Part shown: piece by piece, positions 35,772 to 45,567 of the stretch
Position numbering within the stretch: the stretch's first letter is position 1
Layout of the letters: every line of letters begins with the position of its first letter
Assembly: GCA_018241505.1 (NCBI GenBank)
Contig: JAFEDS010000032.1
Span: 1-64,000 of the forward strand
Direction: 5' to 3'
Length of the DNA stretch: 64,000 nucleotides
Source of the DNA: Pseudomonadota bacterium
GTDB lineage: Bacteria; Pseudomonadota; Gammaproteobacteria; Steroidobacterales; Steroidobacteraceae
Translations under genes and position numbers: made by a program
The notes under the pieces: generated by a model
Databases searched by the model: none
Told to the model about the DNA's origin: nothing
What the model saw: only the letters and a program-made list of their open reading frames with translations

Positions 35772-35834
35772 GATGAGTTACTTTGTATTGCAAAGCCGAG
35801 AGGGGCGTACCGTAGCAATTCGCAATTACGTTGT

Positions 35835-35844
35835 AAAGTACTTT
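35835..35844. promoter_or_regulatory. Perfect palindrome in the radical SAM/TetR intergenic region
   Basis: AAAGTACTTT is self-complementary. A related inverted pair CTTTG/CAAAG lies at 35781-35795, next to the radical SAM start. It may be a half-operator or part of a promoter. Confidence 0.35.
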
Positions 35845-35863
35845 GCATCTCAGAGCCTCTGGT

Positions 35864-35899
35864 GTGTACATCGTACGCATTGGAGCGTACTATGTACAC
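35864..35899. promoter_or_regulatory. 36-bp inverted repeat, probable TetR operator
   Basis: GTGTACATCGTACGC (35864-35878) and GCGTACTATGTACAC (35885-35899) are inverted copies with one mismatch across a six-base spacer. The site abuts the ATG of the TetR gene at 35900. Size and symmetry suit two TetR dimers. Binding would block transcription and could also occlude translation initiation of a leaderless message. Confidence 0.75.
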
Positions 35900-36484
35900 A
35901 TGACCAGAGATCGCATCTTTTCCGCCGCCAAGGTTGTACTCGATCGCGAAGGACTTTCGGGTCTCACGATCCGCAAGGTTGCCGCGCGCGCGGGGGTATC
36001 ACCGATGGCCATGTACCGCCACTTCGCAGATAAGGACGCGTTACTGAACGCGCTCGTGGAAGACGGCTTGGTTGCTTGGGAGAAGGTAGTGCGCTCCATA
36101 CACGCGCAGGATCCCATGGAGTGGCTGAATGAGTTGATTGAGGCGTTCCTCAACTTCGCTCTCACACAGCCTCACCGCTTTGATGCGGCGTTTTTTCTGC
36201 CCGCGCCGAGTGCGCGTCAGTACCCCGACGACTTCGTTGCAGGCCGCTCGCCAGTCGTCGCAATGCTCATGGTGCGGATCGACCAGGCTCGGGCAGATGG
36301 ACGCATGGGCAACAAGCCGGCACTGGAGATCGCACTGTCGCTGTCAGCACTGGCGCAAGGCCTGGTCTCCATGCAGCGCGCGAATCGATTTTCAGACGAA
36401 AAGCATTTCAGGAGCCTGTTCCGTACGACGCTCCAACATTACATCGAGTCCCTTGCCGAAGTCCCCTCGAGGAGAATCAAGTGA
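35900..36484 (+). CDS. TetR/AcrR-family regulator
   Basis: 194 residues from ATG 35900. The N-terminal HTH reads RDRIFSAAKVVLDREGLSGL, TIRKVAARAGVSPMAMYRHFADKDALLNAL. The C-terminal ligand domain is of the WHG/TetR_C type. There is no ribosome site because the operator palindrome ends at the base before the ATG; a TTG at 35843 is a weak alternative. It overlaps the following amidohydrolase, so the regulator and enzyme share one message. It is divergent from the radical SAM gene, which it may also control. Confidence 0.9.
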   Translation: MTRDRIFSAAKVVLDREGLSGLTIRKVAARAGVSPMAMYRHFADKDALLNALVEDGLVAWEKVVRSIHAQDPMEWLNELIEAFLNFALTQPHRFDAAFFLPAPSARQYPDDFVAGRSPVVAMLMVRIDQARADGRMGNKPALEIALSLSALAQGLVSMQRANRFSDEKHFRSLFRTTLQHYIESLAEVPSRRIK

Positions 36485-37806
36485 TGACGATCCGCACAGC
36501 TCTAAGCTGGATGAGTGAATGGCGGCCTCATGTGCTGGTCGGTCTGGTCATCGGCGTGAGTTTCGCTGCAAATGTGCTTGCGCGAGACTCGCAATCGCCG
36601 GCCGCGCAGGAGCTGGCCATCGTGGGCGCGAGAATGTATCCGTCGCCTGATGCAGCGCCTGTTGAAGACAGCGTCGTCGTGATAGAGGACGGTCGGATCG
36701 TCCGAGTGGGGACCCGTTCCAACACACCGGTTTCTCCAGGGGTGCACCTGATTGACGCGCGGGGTGCCGTGCTGACCGCCGGATTCTGGAACAACCATAT
36801 TCATCTGATGACCCCGGACCAGCTCGACGCCGCTACGGGAAAGGCCGAAAAGCTGCAAGCCAGCCTCGAAGCGATGCTCACCCGCTGGGGCTTCACCACT
36901 GTCTTTGATATCGCCTCTTCGACCGATAACGCGCTGGCGCTGCGGCGGCGGATAAATTCGGGTGAGATCGCCGGGCCTACGATTCTGACCGTCGGCGATC
37001 CCTTCTTTCCCAAGGACGGCACGCCGATTTATGTGCGCGAGTTTTTCGCGGCTCACGGCTGGCCGAGTGATGAAGTCGCAACGCCGGAAGAAGCTGCGGC
37101 CCGCGCGGCACACCAACTCGATCGGGGGACGGATGGCGTAAAGCTCTTTGCGGGTGCCATTGTTGGAGGCAAAGCAGGCGTCCTGCCGATGCGGCTCGAC
37201 ATTGCAAAAGCGCTGGTCGCGGAAGCGCACCGTCGCGGCAAGCCTGCGTTTGCTCACCCCTCCAATCTGGCTGGATTGAATGTAGCGATTGAGTCTGGAG
37301 TTGATGTCCTGGCGCACACGACGGCTATGGACGGCGGTGGGGTTCCTGGAGGTTGGTCGAAAGAGCTGATCTCGAGGCTACGTAAACACAACATGGCTTT
37401 GATACCCACCATGAGCCTTTTTGAGGTGGAAGCGCACAGGACCGGGGAGAGCCCCGACGATCTTGCGCAAGCCATCGCAATGATTACCACCGAGGTGAAA
37501 AACTATGCCGCCGCCGGCGGCCAGATCCTTTTCGGTACGGACGTTGGCTACACTGATGCATTCGACACCACGGAAGAGTACCGACTGATGTCAGCCGCAC
37601 TCGATTGGCGGAAGATTTTGGACTCACTGACCACCGCCCCCGCAGCGCGGTTCGGATTCGCCACCCGTAAGGGAGCGATTGCGAAGGGCATGGATGCAGA
37701 TCTGGTGTTGCTCAACGCGGACCCCGCGCAAGACCCCACTGCGTTCGCTCGTGTGCGAGATACGATTCGGGGAGGGCGGGTTATTTGGGGCAGGGATTTG
37801 AATTGA
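36481..37806 (+). CDS. Secreted amidohydrolase of the imidazolonepropionase-like group
   Basis: 441 residues with a signal peptide (HVLVGLVIGVSFAANVLA). Metal ligands visible in order are HIHL (near 107), the bridging Lys in VKLFAG, His in PAFAHPS, His in VLAHTTA and Asp in LFGTDVG. These are the full set for a binuclear metal-dependent hydrolase of amides or peptides such as Xaa-Pro. Start is GTG 36481 or ATG 36484, both downstream of GGAG; the TetR stop (TGA) overlaps this start. Substrate unknown. Confidence 0.88.
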   Translation: MMTIRTALSWMSEWRPHVLVGLVIGVSFAANVLARDSQSPAAQELAIVGARMYPSPDAAPVEDSVVVIEDGRIVRVGTRSNTPVSPGVHLIDARGAVLTAGFWNNHIHLMTPDQLDAATGKAEKLQASLEAMLTRWGFTTVFDIASSTDNALALRRRINSGEIAGPTILTVGDPFFPKDGTPIYVREFFAAHGWPSDEVATPEEAAARAAHQLDRGTDGVKLFAGAIVGGKAGVLPMRLDIAKALVAEAHRRGKPAFAHPSNLAGLNVAIESGVDVLAHTTAMDGGGVPGGWSKELISRLRKHNMALIPTMSLFEVEAHRTGESPDDLAQAIAMITTEVKNYAAAGGQILFGTDVGYTDAFDTTEEYRLMSAALDWRKILDSLTTAPAARFGFATRKGAIAKGMDADLVLLNADPAQDPTAFARVRDTIRGGRVIWGRDLN

Positions 37807-38422
37807 CGCAGGCAGGTGACGGCACTGCGGCCGAGGGCACTCCGAAGTAGCGTTGATACTCGTCAGTCAGCATTCGCACAGCGTCATCGTGTGCCAGATC
37901 CTTCAGGAAAAGATCGACGGTCGACTTTGCCCACACCTGCCCGTCCGGCCCAAGACCATGCGTGGCATCAGCCGTGTTGCCGCGCAGATACTGCTTGCGT
38001 GATAGGTTTGCGCTGTATTCGTGCCGGGCCACCCTTTGACCGTTCACATACAGCTCGTAATGCAACGTGTGTTCGCCGCTCATCACCACTGGCGACAATC
38101 CGAGGGTGCCCACAGAGAGCAAGCCACTGAAAAAATTCTTTGCATCGACGTGCGCCGGATGCACGGAGTGGTAGATCCGAAGTTGAATGGGCGCACCCGG
38201 CGCTTCCTTGGACAGGTGCGCCAACAAGGGGCTCGAATGCAACGCGTCGAACAGGTCATTTCCGGCGGCATCGGCATGGAACAACACAGTCGGCAGTACC
38301 AGATCGGCCTGACCGGCCGGTGCCGGAGTAGCATCGAAAGCGTTCACACTGAGGGTGGCGGCACACGAAATGACCCCGACAACGATGCCCACGACCCGAC
38401 TGCCGAAACATGCGTTTTCCAT
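37781..38422 (-). CDS. Exported protein of unknown function
   Basis: 213 residues with a signal peptide (VGIVVGVISCAATLSVNAFD). The mature part has alternating strands (LQLRIYHSVHPAHVDAK-like, HTLHYELYVNGQRVARHEYSANL) and a Pro/Cys-rich end. No family recognised. It is 11 bp downstream of the trypsin-like protease gene on the same strand, so the two probably form one unit. Its stop overlaps the end of the convergent amidohydrolase by 26 bp. Confidence 0.6.
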   Translation of the reverse strand: MENACFGSRVVGIVVGVISCAATLSVNAFDATPAPAGQADLVLPTVLFHADAAGNDLFDALHSSPLLAHLSKEAPGAPIQLRIYHSVHPAHVDAKNFFSGLLSVGTLGLSPVVMSGEHTLHYELYVNGQRVARHEYSANLSRKQYLRGNTADATHGLGPDGQVWAKSTVDLFLKDLAHDDAVRMLTDEYQRYFGVPSAAVPSPACVNSNPCPK

Positions 38423-38433
38423 GGTAATTCAAC

Positions 38434-39651
38434 CTATTGGTAGCACTTGATGCCCACTACCGCGGGCAACGCGTCGTCAATTGCAACATTGCCGGAAGCG
38501 TGGGGATCGGCGAGATCCTCTGAAAACGCGACGGCCCTGCCCTGCAGGAATTTTTCGACATAGAACGCCTCGAGCGCGAAATTCACGTTCTGGGGCAACA
38601 CGCCCTGTTTCAGGAGCTCCGCTGCATTCAGCGTGCCGACCGCCACCCCCAGGACATCCCCTCGGGGATCGATGACGGGACTTCCACTGGCGCCCGGCTG
38701 GATGGGGGCGGAGAACTGAAACTGCCCGACCGAGCCACTGAGGCCTGCGCGCGAGCTGAGTGTGCCTCGGGTGACGGTGGGCGCATCCGTCATCAAGGTT
38801 TGCAGCGGGAAACCAATGTTGACGACATTCTCGCCCAACTCCGGATGACCTCCACCCCGCAGTCGCAGGAAATGTTCACCGCTCACGTGAGTATCGAGCA
38901 CGGCGAGATCCAGGATTGCACTGTTTGCTGTCAGGGTCGCCGGAGCGGTTTTGCCGGCATAACGAACCTCGAGCAAGCCACACTCATGCACCACATGGGC
39001 GGCGGTCAGTACCTGCCCGGTGCTGTTGAGGAAGAATCCGGTGCCACTCGCGACCGGATGATCCTTGTCGACTAGCAAGTCCACTGTCGGGGAGGACGTC
39101 TCCCGCGCTGGAAACTTGTCCGCGGTGGGCCGAAGTTGCGCTACGACATCGGTGAGGGTGCGATTGATGACCTGCTGCATCAGATTCCCAAGGACGTCGG
39201 CAGGTACACTGAATCCGGGAGCCCAGCGGACGACGGAATCTCCCTGCAGAACCGAAGTCCCGGAACCATCGTAAACCTGGTAGTGAGCGGTGGCGACCAA
39301 TTGCCGTTCTTCGGCCTTGACGCTGGGGTGCATGGCGATCAACAGGCCGTGAGCCGCGGTTCCATTCACCTCATACATGAAGCTCGACTTGAAGAAATGT
39401 TCGGCGGCGGCAAGCGTCGACTCTTCGAAAGTATTCCCAAGCTGCACGGAGTCGGTGGTCTGGAACCCGCCTGCCGAACGGAAGGCGCTGCGGAACTCCC
39501 TAACGTGTTTCGGCAGATAGATGGCGACGGAGACGTTGGCAGGCAACGGCAAATCCTTCGGTAGCGCCAGATCCGCCGACGCAAGGCACAACGGCGGCAC
39601 CATCAAAGTAAGGAGTGCCAGACCGGCAGGAAACCAGTGGGATCTTCGCAT
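38434..39651 (-). CDS. Exported trypsin-like serine protease (S1C-like)
   Basis: 405 residues from ATG 39651, which has GGAGGGG upstream and begins a clear signal peptide. The C-terminal half holds the chymotrypsin-fold triad: His in VLTAAHVVHECG, Asp in ILDLAVLD, Ser in QPGASGSPVIDPRG. The N-terminal 200 residues are an uncharacterised domain with FEESTLAAAEHFFKSSFMYEV. No PDZ domain is visible, unlike DegP. A longer upstream frame overlaps hrpB and is rejected. Confidence 0.8.
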   Translation of the reverse strand: MRRSHWFPAGLALLTLMVPPLCLASADLALPKDLPLPANVSVAIYLPKHVREFRSAFRSAGGFQTTDSVQLGNTFEESTLAAAEHFFKSSFMYEVNGTAAHGLLIAMHPSVKAEERQLVATAHYQVYDGSGTSVLQGDSVVRWAPGFSVPADVLGNLMQQVINRTLTDVVAQLRPTADKFPARETSSPTVDLLVDKDHPVASGTGFFLNSTGQVLTAAHVVHECGLLEVRYAGKTAPATLTANSAILDLAVLDTHVSGEHFLRLRGGGHPELGENVVNIGFPLQTLMTDAPTVTRGTLSSRAGLSGSVGQFQFSAPIQPGASGSPVIDPRGDVLGVAVGTLNAAELLKQGVLPQNVNFALEAFYVEKFLQGRAVAFSEDLADPHASGNVAIDDALPAVVGIKCYQ

Positions 39652-39733
39652 CGCCCCTCCCAAGGCCACCATTCGGACTCGATGACCGAGTCTTCTTGTT
39701 GGCCGCCATGCTACAGCGACCAACACGTGCGCC

Positions 39734-42295
39734 TCAAGCGGGTTTTGGCCGCCGCACTCCCCGAGTGGGTTCCGCTTCCAGGGGATTCTCCGGCCAGTAG
39801 TGCTTCGGATATCGCCCCCGCATGTCCTTGCGGACATCCGCATACGAGCCTCGCCAGAAACTGGCCAGATCACGAGTCACCTGCACTGGACGTTGGGCTG
39901 GCGACAGCAACTTGAAGGTGATGGGGACTTTACCCCCGCCAATCCGTGGACTCGCGTCGAGGCCGAACACCTCCTGAAGCCGCACCGACACCGCCGGCGC
40001 GCTCTCATCCAGATAGTCGATTCGGATGTTGGAGCCGGTGGGTACTTGTAGGTGGGCAGGAGCCAGTTCATCGAGGCGGCGTTGCTGATCCCAGGGCAGG
40101 AGCGCGCGGAGGATCTCGGTCAGAGACAGGCGCGCGAGATGATCACGACGTGTTACTCCGTCGAGCCATGGCGTCAGCCAGGTATCAAGAGTAGCGGCGA
40201 GTTCGGCGTCCGAGACTGCGGGCCACGAGCCACCCTCGCCCTCCAACTGTCTCACAAACTCCATCCGCGCCTGTAGGTCGCGAGCATCTCGCGTCCATGG
40301 CAGCGCTTCAATTCCAAGCTCTCGTACGCCTTGCAGTATCGCCGCACGCGCGGCCTCAGATGGAACCTCGTGCAGTGGCTTTTCTTCCAATGTGATTGCG
40401 TCGAGACGGACCACGCGACGCGCGAGAACGGCTTGCTCGCGCGAGCTCCATTCAACCGAATCGCCACGAGTCAGCCGGTCAGCGAGATGTTCGTCAATCT
40501 CAGCGCGAGACAAAGGCGCGGCAAGCAGGATGCGCGCATCGCGCTCGCGATCATCCAGGTCGACGGCGACGATGAACTCCTGCTTGCTGAGGTTTTGTAT
40601 GTCAGCGAAGTGGGCGCCGCGACCGTTTGCCAATGTATATCGGGCGCCATCGGAACCGGATCGGCGGCGGCCAATGCGGTCGGGGTAGGCGAACGCGAGC
40701 AGTAAGCCAGCCGAGGCGTCAGGTGCGACAGGCGACCGGCCACCGGCCGCATCAGCGCCCAGGGCAGCACGCGCCCCTTCACCCACAACAGCCCTCACCT
40801 GCTGCACCAACTCTTTGGCGCTCCGTCGAGCACGCTGCAACCCAACCCGATCCACCCCCGTCGCGAATCCGTCCCCGCGGATCAGATCCAGGCGATTACG
40901 CACATCCGCATCCCGTGCCGCCCGCAGTAGATCCCGCTCCGACAGCAGCGCCGCCAAATCCGCAGCCAGCGCCAAACCACCCAACGCCAATCCTCGAATC
41001 AACATGTGTGCCAACCGGGGATGCACACTGAGCCGTGCCATCATTCGCCCGTGCGATGTGATTCGACCTGACGCATCGAGCGCCCCCAGGTGCATCAGCA
41101 AGTCGCGGGCACTGGCGAGCATCGCGGCAGGTGGCGGGTCGAGCCAACGCAGCTCCGAAGCATCCCGCGCGCCCCAACTCGCAAGTTCCAGTGCAAGCGG
41201 CGCCAGATCTGCTTCCACTATCTCAGGTGGGGTGAACGGCGCGAGGCTACGCTGAGCACCCTCGCTCCACACGCGATAACAGACGCCGGGCTCAACTCGG
41301 CCAGCGCGGCCCTGGCGTTGATCCGCCGACGCACGTGAAATTCGCTGGGTTTCCAGCCGGCTCATGCCTGTCGAGGGGTCAAACAGAGAACGGCGGACGA
41401 GGCCTGAGTCGACGATGATCCGGACGCCCTGGATGGTGAGGCTGGTTTCGGCGATGTTGGTGGCGAGGACGACTTTTCGCGAGCCTGGAGGGGAAGGCTG
41501 CAAAGCGGCGTCCTGGTCATCGCCCGACAACTCACCGTACAAAGGGAAAACGCGCACTGCGCCGTCCACTGACAGTAGTGACTGTACGCGCCGGATTTCA
41601 CGCGCCCCGGGCAAAAACACCAACACGTCACCCGGCTCTTCTCGCAGAGCGCGGACAATGGTGCGGGCGACAACATCCTCCGGATACTCACCCTGGCCCG
41701 GAAGCAAAGGTGACGCTTTGCCCACATACCGTGTCTCGACCGGAAAAGTACGTCCTTGCGATGTCACGATCGGGGCATCGCCCAACAGTTTCGCGACCCC
41801 CTCGCCGTCGAGAGTGGCGGACATCACCAGAAATTTGAGATCAGGCGTGAGATTGGCGCGCGCGTCCAGGGCCAGCGCAAGACCCAGATCCGCCTGCAGA
41901 CTGCGCTCGTGATACTCATCGAATATCACAGCACCCACACCCTCCAGAGACGGATCTGTCTGGAGCATTCGAGTCAGCACGCCTTCCGTGACGACTTCAA
42001 TGCGGGTGTCGCGCGACACCCGCGTATCCATTCTCATCCGATATCCGACTGTCGCTCCAACCGACTGTTTGAGTGTTTGCGCCATCCGATGTGCCACAGC
42101 GCGCGCAGCAAGCCGCCGAGGCTCGAGCATCAGCAGCCGCTTGCCGGCCATCCACGGCTCCCCGAGCAGGGCAAGAGGCACTACCGTGCTCTTGCCCGCT
42201 CCCGGTGGGGCCTGCAGTACAACTGAATGGTTCGAAGCGAGCGCGCGCGTCAGCTCCGGAAGCACCTCATCGATCGGTAAGCCGGACTTCACCAA
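39734..42295 (-). CDS. hrpB: ATP-dependent DExH helicase HrpB
   Basis: 853 residues, close to family length. Walker A is APPGAGKST near residue 41 and the DExH box FDEYHERS near 125. Helicase motifs III (MSATLDG) and VI (QRQGRAGRV) are present, followed by the HA2-like and HrpB C-terminal domains. HrpB is a DEAH-type RNA helicase of proteobacteria with uncertain substrate. It overlaps the M13 peptidase by seven bases. Confidence 0.95.
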   Translation of the reverse strand: MVKSGLPIDEVLPELTRALASNHSVVLQAPPGAGKSTVVPLALLGEPWMAGKRLLMLEPRRLAARAVAHRMAQTLKQSVGATVGYRMRMDTRVSRDTRIEVVTEGVLTRMLQTDPSLEGVGAVIFDEYHERSLQADLGLALALDARANLTPDLKFLVMSATLDGEGVAKLLGDAPIVTSQGRTFPVETRYVGKASPLLPGQGEYPEDVVARTIVRALREEPGDVLVFLPGAREIRRVQSLLSVDGAVRVFPLYGELSGDDQDAALQPSPPGSRKVVLATNIAETSLTIQGVRIIVDSGLVRRSLFDPSTGMSRLETQRISRASADQRQGRAGRVEPGVCYRVWSEGAQRSLAPFTPPEIVEADLAPLALELASWGARDASELRWLDPPPAAMLASARDLLMHLGALDASGRITSHGRMMARLSVHPRLAHMLIRGLALGGLALAADLAALLSERDLLRAARDADVRNRLDLIRGDGFATGVDRVGLQRARRSAKELVQQVRAVVGEGARAALGADAAGGRSPVAPDASAGLLLAFAYPDRIGRRRSGSDGARYTLANGRGAHFADIQNLSKQEFIVAVDLDDRERDARILLAAPLSRAEIDEHLADRLTRGDSVEWSSREQAVLARRVVRLDAITLEEKPLHEVPSEAARAAILQGVRELGIEALPWTRDARDLQARMEFVRQLEGEGGSWPAVSDAELAATLDTWLTPWLDGVTRRDHLARLSLTEILRALLPWDQQRRLDELAPAHLQVPTGSNIRIDYLDESAPAVSVRLQEVFGLDASPRIGGGKVPITFKLLSPAQRPVQVTRDLASFWRGSYADVRKDMRGRYPKHYWPENPLEAEPTRGVRRPKPA

Positions 42296-44373
42296 ATACG
42301 CACTCTATCCTCGGGCGGCAAGTAGAGTTGGTCGCCCGCCTTGACATCAAACGCCGTGTACCAGGCGTCCAGGTTTCGTACGGGGCCGTTTACCCGAAAC
42401 TTCGGCGGACTGTGGGGATTGCTCATGACGAGGGTTCGCAATTGCTCGTCGCGATACAGACCGCGCCAGACCTGGGCCCAGGAAAGGAAGAATCGCTGAT
42501 CGCCGGTGTAGCCATCCAACACGGAAGCCGTCTTTCCTTGCAGCGACAGATGATACGCCTCATAAGAAACGCTCAGCCCACCCAGATCCCCGATATTCTC
42601 ACCGAGCGTCAGCCTGCCGTTGACATTGAGCCCCGGCAACGCTTCGAACTTGTCGTACTGGGCCGCCAGGCTGTCAACGCGCTTGCGAAACGCCTGATCG
42701 TCTTCCGGTTGCCACCAGGTGCGCAGCACACCACGGGCATCGGACTTCGAACCCTGATCATCGAAACCATGCCCCATCTCGTGGCCAATGACTCCGCCAA
42801 TGCCGCCGTAGTTCACAGCGGGGTCTGCGTTGGGATCGAAGAACGGCGGCTGCAGAATAGCGGCCGGAAAGACGACTTCATTGAAGGTCGGGTTGTAGTA
42901 GGCGTTGACCGTCTGTGGCGTCATGTGCCACTCATCGCGATCGGTTGGCTTTCCGAGTCGCTCGAGCTGCCGGTGCCACTCAAACACTTCAGCGCGCGTT
43001 TTGTTTCCAAAGGCATCGCCTGCCGATACCTGCAACGCGGAATAGTCACGCCATTTGTCCGGATAGCCGATCTTCGGCCGAAATGCCGCGAGCTTCTCCA
43101 GCGCCACCTTCTTGGTATCGGCGGACATCCAAGGTAGCTGTTGAATACGAGCCGCATATGCCGTGCGCAGATTCTCCACGAGCGCCTGCACTTTCTGCTT
43201 GGCCTCCGGCGGAAAGTGCTGCTGCACATACAACTGGCCGGTAACCTCACCCAAACCGGTGTTCAGCGCTGCGACCGCGCGTTTCCAGCGCTCGCGCTGC
43301 TGGGGCTGCCCGTTCAGCGTATGGCCGTAGAAGTCGAAGCGCTCGGCATCGAAGGCAGCCGGCAACACGTCGGCATTCGCCGCCAGATACTGGTACTCAA
43401 AATAGGCATGCCAACGGTCGACCGGTATCTGTTTGAACAGCTTGGCGAGCGCCTCGACTGCATCGAGCTCGCGGACCACAAACTCGCCTTGGCTGTCGAG
43501 ACTTTGCGCTACCAGCAGCGGCTGCCAGGGAAAGCCCGGGGCGAGCTTGTTCAACTCGGCGCGGCTGCGCAGGTTGTAGGTCAGATCGCGTTCACGACGC
43601 TTGGCTGCAGGCCAGTGTACTTTTGCAATCTGAGTTTCAATATCGAGAATGGATGCCGCCTGAGCCGCGGCGTTCTTTTCCCCGGCCAGCGTCAGCATGC
43701 GCTCCACGTGAGCCACAAACTTGGCCCGCAGGTTGGTGAATACCGGGTCGTTCTTCAGATAGTAGTCGCGGTCCGGCAGGCTGAGGCCGCTTTGCAGAAT
43801 GACCACAATGTAACGATCGGGATTTTTCTGATCGGGGCTGATGCCGATACCCAGCGGCGCTTTGAGATTCAGGTCCGGCCGACCCATCAATGCGGCCAGT
43901 TGCTCATACGTGCGCGCTGCGGCGATGGCTTGCAGGCCGGGAAGCGCTGCGGAAAGACCTTTGCGTTCGATCGTGTCCGTGTCGAGATAGGCGCGATAGA
44001 AATCACCCGCCTTCTGCTCGGTGCTGCCCGGAGTTGCGTTCGCAGGCAAGGCTTCAGCGATCTCGTGAACCTGGCGTTCCGAGCGATCGGCCAACTCAAC
44101 GAATGACCCCCAAGTAGTGCGATCGGGTGGAATCCGGCTCGTGTCGAGCCACTTACCGTCGGCAAAGCGGTAGAAATCATCGCCCGGCTTGACCGAGGTG
44201 TCGGTGCCTGTCAGGTCCACCCCCCAGGCGCCAATCTGGGGCCGGGGCGCGGGCGCAGCCGCGGGCGCAGTTGCCGGTGCAGTTGCATGAGTGTCGTCAG
44301 ATTTCACGTGTGCCGTGCATCCCACTGTTGCCAAAACCAGGGCTCCGAGCCCCACCAGGAGTCTTCCATCCAT
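42289..44373 (-). CDS. M13-family zinc metallopeptidase lipoprotein
   Basis: 694 residues. A lipoprotein signal (LGALVLATVGC, lipobox Cys near 19) is followed by an Ala/Pro-rich linker, the M13 N-terminal helical domain, and the catalytic HEMGH in IGGVIGHEMGHGFDDQGS (near 515) with the third ligand Glu in GENIGDLGGL. Family members (neprilysin, PepO) cleave oligopeptides. It would face the periplasm as an anchored peptidase. Confidence 0.93.
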   Translation of the reverse strand: MDGRLLVGLGALVLATVGCTAHVKSDDTHATAPATAPAAAPAPRPQIGAWGVDLTGTDTSVKPGDDFYRFADGKWLDTSRIPPDRTTWGSFVELADRSERQVHEIAEALPANATPGSTEQKAGDFYRAYLDTDTIERKGLSAALPGLQAIAAARTYEQLAALMGRPDLNLKAPLGIGISPDQKNPDRYIVVILQSGLSLPDRDYYLKNDPVFTNLRAKFVAHVERMLTLAGEKNAAAQAASILDIETQIAKVHWPAAKRRERDLTYNLRSRAELNKLAPGFPWQPLLVAQSLDSQGEFVVRELDAVEALAKLFKQIPVDRWHAYFEYQYLAANADVLPAAFDAERFDFYGHTLNGQPQQRERWKRAVAALNTGLGEVTGQLYVQQHFPPEAKQKVQALVENLRTAYAARIQQLPWMSADTKKVALEKLAAFRPKIGYPDKWRDYSALQVSAGDAFGNKTRAEVFEWHRQLERLGKPTDRDEWHMTPQTVNAYYNPTFNEVVFPAAILQPPFFDPNADPAVNYGGIGGVIGHEMGHGFDDQGSKSDARGVLRTWWQPEDDQAFRKRVDSLAAQYDKFEALPGLNVNGRLTLGENIGDLGGLSVSYEAYHLSLQGKTASVLDGYTGDQRFFLSWAQVWRGLYRDEQLRTLVMSNPHSPPKFRVNGPVRNLDAWYTAFDVKAGDQLYLPPEDRVRIW

Positions 44374-44391
44374 GATCGTTCCTCTTTGAGT

Positions 44392-44763
44392 TTATTGTCG
44401 CCACATTGTCACTGCGAACAACGCCCACCCTGCAATCAACGCCAGCCCCCCAAGCGGAGTGATGATGCCCAGGAAGCGGGGCGCGCCGAATGTCAGCAGG
44501 TACAAACTTCCACTGAACAAAACGATACCGGCGAGCACCAGCGCCGCGGACCAACGCAGCATCTCGCCGTCAACGGAGCGCAACAGCACACCCATCGCCA
44601 GGAGGCCGAGCGCGTGTATGAAGTGATATCGAACGGCTGTTTCGTAGACCATCAATCGGTCCTGCGACAGGTGAGTCTTCAGGGCGTGCGCACCGAAGGC
44701 GCCCAGGACGGTGGCCAAAGCGATCAGTACGCCGGCAACAGCCAGTGTCTTGCGTGCATCCAT
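44392..44763 (-). CDS. DUF423 membrane protein (YgdD-like)
   Basis: 123 residues, four hydrophobic helices. The conserved start VAGVLIALATVLGAFGAHAL and the middle block YHFIHALGLLAMGVL are diagnostic of DUF423. Function unknown. It lies 18 bp upstream of the M13 gene on the same strand. Confidence 0.9.
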   Translation of the reverse strand: MDARKTLAVAGVLIALATVLGAFGAHALKTHLSQDRLMVYETAVRYHFIHALGLLAMGVLLRSVDGEMLRWSAALVLAGIVLFSGSLYLLTFGAPRFLGIITPLGGLALIAGWALFAVTMWRQ

Positions 44764-44788
44764 GGTTGATTGGATCTGCGCGGGCGGG

Positions 44789-45532
44789 TCAGTCGTTGCG
44801 CCCGAGCAAAGGTTTGATCAGATCGAGGGGCAGCGGGAACACAATGATCTGGGTCTTTTCATGTGAGATGTCGGCCAGGGTCTGCAGGTAGCGCAGTTGC
44901 ATTGCGCTCGGCTGGCGGGCGAGCGATTCGGCAGCCTGGACCAGGGTCTGCGCGGCCTGACTCTCACCTTCCGCATGGATGATCTTGGCACGCCGGGTTC
45001 GTTCCGCCTCGGCCTGTTTTGCCATCGCGCGAATCATACTCTCGTCGAGGTCGACATCCTTGATCTCCACATTGGAAACCTTGATGCCCCACGCTTCGGT
45101 GTTCTGATCGAGGATCGCCTGGACATCCGCGTTCAATTTTTCGCGCTGCGCCAGCAGATCGTCCATCTCGTGCTGGCCGAGCACGGAGCGCAGGGTAGTC
45201 TGGGCCACCTGGCTGGTGGCTTCAAACGGGCTGGCCACCTGCAGGATCGCCTTGCCGGGATCGACCACCCGGAAGTAGACAACGGCGTTGACTTTGACTG
45301 ACACGTTGTCGCGTGTGATGACATCCTGCTTCGGCACGTTCAACACAACGACACGCAAGTCGACCTTGCGCATCTGTTGCAGGACTGGAAAGACAACCAC
45401 GATACCCGGCCCCTTGACGCCCGTGAACCGGCCCAGCGTCAACATCACGCCGCGTTCGTATTCATTCAGCACCCGGAAGGTACTGACGAGCAGCAGCACA
45501 ATCAGAACTACGACCACTATTCCGTAGGGCAT
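44789..45532 (-). CDS. Slipin / SPFH-band 7 membrane protein
   Basis: 247 residues. An N-terminal membrane anchor ([15 protein letters not shown]) is followed by the SPFH domain with [20 protein letters not shown] and [14 protein letters not shown], then a coiled-coil [17 protein letters not shown]. Slipins form membrane scaffolds and are paired with NfeD proteins, one of which lies 35 bp upstream here. Confidence 0.93.
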   Translation of the reverse strand: MPYGIVVVVLIVLLLVSTFRVLNEYERGVMLTLGRFTGVKGPGIVVVFPVLQQMRKVDLRVVVLNVPKQDVITRDNVSVKVNAVVYFRVVDPGKAILQVASPFEATSQVAQTTLRSVLGQHEMDDLLAQREKLNADVQAILDQNTEAWGIKVSNVEIKDVDLDESMIRAMAKQAEAERTRRAKIIHAEGESQAAQTLVQAAESLARQPSAMQLRYLQTLADISHEKTQIIVFPLPLDLIKPLLGRND

Positions 45533-45567
45533 GGGGATCTCCGCTCACTATCGCAGGCAGTGTTGAA

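Noticed and set aside
39651..39873. N-terminal extension of the trypsin-like protease to 39873
   Set aside because: It would overlap the hrpB coding end, has no ribosome site, and the internal ATG at 39651 has a strong ribosome site and signal peptide.
42073..43137. Plus-strand frame of 354 codons spanning hrpB/M13 junction
   Set aside because: Crosses two convincing minus-strand genes and lacks motifs.
43141..44106. Plus-strand frame of 321 codons inside the M13 peptidase
   Set aside because: Antisense shadow of a gene with a clear HEMGH site.
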